DNA of 35,531 nt from JBOGCH01 sp051656645 (GTDB taxonomy: Bacteria; Bacteroidota; Bacteroidia; Bacteroidales; Marinifilaceae): contig JBOGCH010000021.1 in the NCBI GenBank assembly GCA_051656645.1, positions 1-35,531 of the forward strand, given 5' to 3'. The notes below the pieces were generated by a model. The model was given only the letters and a program-made list of their open reading frames with translations, was not told the origin of the DNA and searched no databases. Below, piece after piece: positions 33,316 through 35,531 of the stretch. Each line of letters opens with the position of its first letter. The stretch's first letter is position 1. Position numbers and translations under genes: made by a program.

Positions 33316-34323
33316 ATGAAAGAAATCAACACCCCGCTCATATCAATCATTGTACCCGTCTACAATGTTGAACAATACCTACCAAAATGTATTGATAGCA
33401 TCTTAGCCCAAACCTACACCAATTTTGAAGTACTCCTAATCAATGATGGTAGTCCTGATAATTGTGGTGCAATATGCGATAGGTATGCAGAGCAAGATAA
33501 TCGCATACGCGTATTTCATAAAGAGAATGAGGGGGTAAGCTCTGCTCGCAATATTGGGTTAGATAAGGCAATTGGGGAATGGATTTCGTTTATTGATAGC
33601 GACGATTGGGTCGAGCAGGAGTATTTATCTAGCTTCATCAATCAAATAGAATTAGAAACGAAGGTTGATCTAATCTTTCAAGGCTATAAAAAAATATACG
33701 CAAGTCAATCAAAAGAGGTTAGGTTATCAGCAATAAGTTATATAGATATGACTGATGCATTTGTTAATTTGCATATTAATCACGACTTCTTCGGTTATAC
33801 TTGTATTAAATTATACCGTCATTCTGTAATAAAAAATAACCGACTTCGTTTTAATAAAGATATTACCATCTCAGAGGATTTGGTTTTTTCATTACAATAT
33901 ATCCAACATTGTAGAAAGATTGTGATATTAGATTGCTGCAACTATAACTATCGACAGGATAATGTAAATAGTTTAATGCGCCGGATATATACTTATAAGC
34001 AAATAAGTATTCAGCATCAAGCTCTTCAAGTTGAAGTTTCAAAACTCCTCGTTCTAAACATTAGCCAGAGAGCTGCATTAAATAAGTATATTGTAAATAT
34101 GAATTTTGGTAGATTGCTTTTGTCGTATAAAGATCAGAGCGTTTCAAATAATACAAGAAGGATGGAATTATGTAATCTTAAAAAGAATTACATAAATGAC
34201 ATTCCATTAATCAAAGCAGATAAAATCCATACAAAGATTGTGAAGTTTAGTTTGCAGTATCTCTATGATGATTGTGTCTCAGTCTTATTGCAATGTATGT
34301 ATAGGCTGAAATCTATAAGCTAA
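33316..34323 (+). CDS. Family 2 glycosyltransferase
   Basis: A 335-residue GT-A-fold enzyme: ISIIVPVYNVEQYLPKCIDS (start of the nucleotide-binding region), VLLINDGSPDNCG, NEGVSSARNIGLDKAIGEWI (split by loops) and FIDSDDWVE, where the DSDD holds the metal and sugar nucleotide. The C-terminal third (about 220-335) is helical and variable, as usual for capsule GT2 proteins that add one sugar to the growing lipid-linked unit. Donor and acceptor unknown. Close packing with the preceding gene indicates one operon. Codon use is AT-rich like the rest of the variable part. Confidence 0.9.
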   Translation: MKEINTPLISIIVPVYNVEQYLPKCIDSILAQTYTNFEVLLINDGSPDNCGAICDRYAEQDNRIRVFHKENEGVSSARNIGLDKAIGEWISFIDSDDWVEQEYLSSFINQIELETKVDLIFQGYKKIYASQSKEVRLSAISYIDMTDAFVNLHINHDFFGYTCIKLYRHSVIKNNRLRFNKDITISEDLVFSLQYIQHCRKIVILDCCNYNYRQDNVNSLMRRIYTYKQISIQHQALQVEVSKLLVLNISQRAALNKYIVNMNFGRLLLSYKDQSVSNNTRRMELCNLKKNYINDIPLIKADKIHTKIVKFSLQYLYDDCVSVLLQCMYRLKSIS

Positions 34324-34390
34324 ATGAGAGATATTATTAATCAGATACTTGGAGGAATATATTGAATACAGCGGTCAAAAACTAGAACAT

Positions 34391-35497
34391 ATGTTATTTT
34401 CATATATTATTTATTTTATACTTATAATAGTTATCTATGCAACCTCGCAATATACTTATAAACGAAATGGTAGAGATACCTATTTAATAAATCAAGAAGT
34501 CACATATACGATTTGTATAATTTTCTCATTAATTATAGGTTGTAGGTATATGGTAGGTATTGATTATCCTGTGTACTTACAGGAATATAATAACGCTCAG
34601 TGGGGTTGTGATTATATGTTTGATTTTGAGATAATACCTAAATATACAATGTTATTTCTATCACAAAATCATATCCATTTTAGTATTTGGTTTGTATTAA
34701 TGGCATTTTTAACCATATTTTTTTTTATTAAATCTTTTGATGAGAAGATAATAGATTTATTACCAATATCCTTACTTTTTCTTTGTTTAATCCATTTAGC
34801 TTTTATAAATAATGTTGTAAGACAAAGTGTCGCTCTGACGATAATAATGTGTGCAGTTCGGTACATAAGAAGTCACAATTTATTTAAATACATTATGTTA
34901 ATATTTTTGGCTTATGGATTTCATACTTCAGCATTAATATTTCTGCCAATGTATTGGGTTGTCAGATTGAAAATATTGAGTAATCGGATATTTCAGTTAA
35001 TAATATTCGCTATATCTGTTGTATTTTCTGACAGGATAGTACCTCTTTTAATAGAAATGTCCTCAGGATATCTTGGCTACATAGGCTACGAGAATAGGTT
35101 AGAGCGATTTGATATAGATGATACTTTAATGATTGAGTTTAGTTCAGGTATAGGGTATTATGTAAAATTAATACTAGCTTTTTTTATTATAATATTTACA
35201 CCTATTCTCAATAGAGCATTTGTAGATAGAGATTTTATGTATTTTAATCGATTATATTTTATAGGTATCTGTTTATACACTATAACTGCAAATTTTATGT
35301 TGTTAGGAAGAATGGCTCTCTATTTTGATATATTTTATGTAATAATGTTGGCATTTCTTGTAAAATATTTACAATCATTAAGTAGATGTAAAACAATAGG
35401 CTATATAGTATCAATAATAATAATTCTCTTTTATATTTCAACTTTTATGTTAGGTATATATAAAGGAGGTAGTTTAGCTCCATTTAATTTTATTTAA
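34391..35497 (+). CDS. EpsG/Wzy-like polysaccharide polymerase
   Basis: A 368-residue protein with about ten membrane segments. The ATG at 34391 was chosen over a TTG at 34349 because it begins directly at the first helix (LFSYIIYFILIIVIY), as in EpsG relatives; the TTG would add 14 polar residues. The motif RYMVGIDYPVYLQEY (after helix 2) is typical of EpsG-family proteins, which are thought to join repeat units in the periplasm (Wzy-like). A single polymerase of this kind suits the Wzx/Wzy pathway implied by the flippase and the Wzz-kinase. It ends two bases before the next ATG. Confidence 0.83.
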   Translation: MLFSYIIYFILIIVIYATSQYTYKRNGRDTYLINQEVTYTICIIFSLIIGCRYMVGIDYPVYLQEYNNAQWGCDYMFDFEIIPKYTMLFLSQNHIHFSIWFVLMAFLTIFFFIKSFDEKIIDLLPISLLFLCLIHLAFINNVVRQSVALTIIMCAVRYIRSHNLFKYIMLIFLAYGFHTSALIFLPMYWVVRLKILSNRIFQLIIFAISVVFSDRIVPLLIEMSSGYLGYIGYENRLERFDIDDTLMIEFSSGIGYYVKLILAFFIIIFTPILNRAFVDRDFMYFNRLYFIGICLYTITANFMLLGRMALYFDIFYVIMLAFLVKYLQSLSRCKTIGYIVSIIIILFYISTFMLGIYKGGSLAPFNFI

Positions 35498-35499
35498 TA

Positions 35500-35531
35500 A
35501 TGCAATTATCCATAATAATACCAGCTTATAA
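35500..35531 (+). CDS. Start of another family 2 glycosyltransferase (cut by window end)
   Basis: From the ATG at 35500 the ten readable codons give MQLSIIIPAY, the classic opening of GT2 enzymes. The rest lies beyond the window. It continues the operon at a two-base distance. Confidence 0.65.
   Translation, partial: MQLSIIIPAY

Noticed and set aside
34349..34390. TTG start for the EpsG-like polymerase
   Set aside because: The purine-rich GGAGGA overlaps this start instead of preceding it, and the ATG at 34391 gives the usual EpsG-type N-terminus.

Overview
The window reads as chromosomal DNA of a Bacteroidota bacterium, most likely a gut Bacteroidales. The grounds are a giant hybrid two-component regulator, serine-type sulfatases next to an M60 peptidase, promoters of the TTTG / TAnnTTTG kind, few Shine-Dalgarno sites, and a Wza / WecA-like / Wzc-kinase / CpsB capsule locus. 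No genus can be fixed from sequence reading alone. No tRNA, rRNA, CRISPR array, transposase or phage gene was seen.

Layout. (1) Positions 1-4677: an AT-rich cluster of related six-helix membrane proteins, ABC-2-permease-like, of three types (A, B, C). One is cut by the window edge, five are intact and one is a chimeric remnant. The cluster ends in a small GntR-type regulator. The order is best explained by an A-B-C tandem duplication followed by a deletion. (2) 4752-9514: a Gly/Trp-rich membrane-anchored protein of unknown role, then housekeeping genes: phosphoglycolate-phosphatase-like HAD hydrolase, convergent 4'-phosphopantetheinyl transferase, TonB-family protein and HflX GTPase, with clear terminators between them. 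(3) 9797-20127: a hybrid two-component regulator followed by a tight four-gene operon, sulfatase - sulfatase - M60 metallopeptidase - sulfatase, all exported. It looks like a locus for attacking sulfated host glycoproteins such as mucin. There is no SusC/SusD pair in the window. (4) 20130-29594: the conserved front of a capsule/exopolysaccharide operon (outer-membrane export lipoprotein, undecaprenyl-phosphate sugar-1-phosphate transferase, Wzz-tyrosine kinase fusion, CpsB-like phosphatase). A family of non-coding, hairpin-rich repeats lies before it and fills its long gaps. (5) 29595-35531: the AT-rich, strain-variable part of the locus: flippase, a broken F420H2-dehydrogenase-beta-like gene, pyruvyltransferase-like protein, family 2 glycosyltransferase, EpsG/Wzy-like polymerase and the first codons of another glycosyltransferase.

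The most unusual feature is the repeat family in region 4. A typical unit is about 237 bp with inverted ends. Each end carries two small hairpins, and the core is a string of mini-hairpins, several with three-base loops, separated by TTTAAAT-like linkers. Related but rearranged units form tandem arrays in four long gaps (20.2-21.7, 24.4-25.2, 27.5-28.3 and 29.2-29.6 kb). Paired base changes in the stems suggest that the fold, not the sequence, is kept. One repeat copy lies inside the cpsB-like coding sequence in an open frame, adding roughly 50 residues of low-complexity protein including an ERLN repeat. Whether these are MITE-like mobile elements, structured RNA spacers or both cannot be decided here.

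Together, regions 3-5 suit a bacterium living on host mucus: it senses a glycan cue, removes sulfate and cleaves glycoprotein, and builds a variable surface polysaccharide. The functional links are inference; gene families and structural observations come from the sequence.
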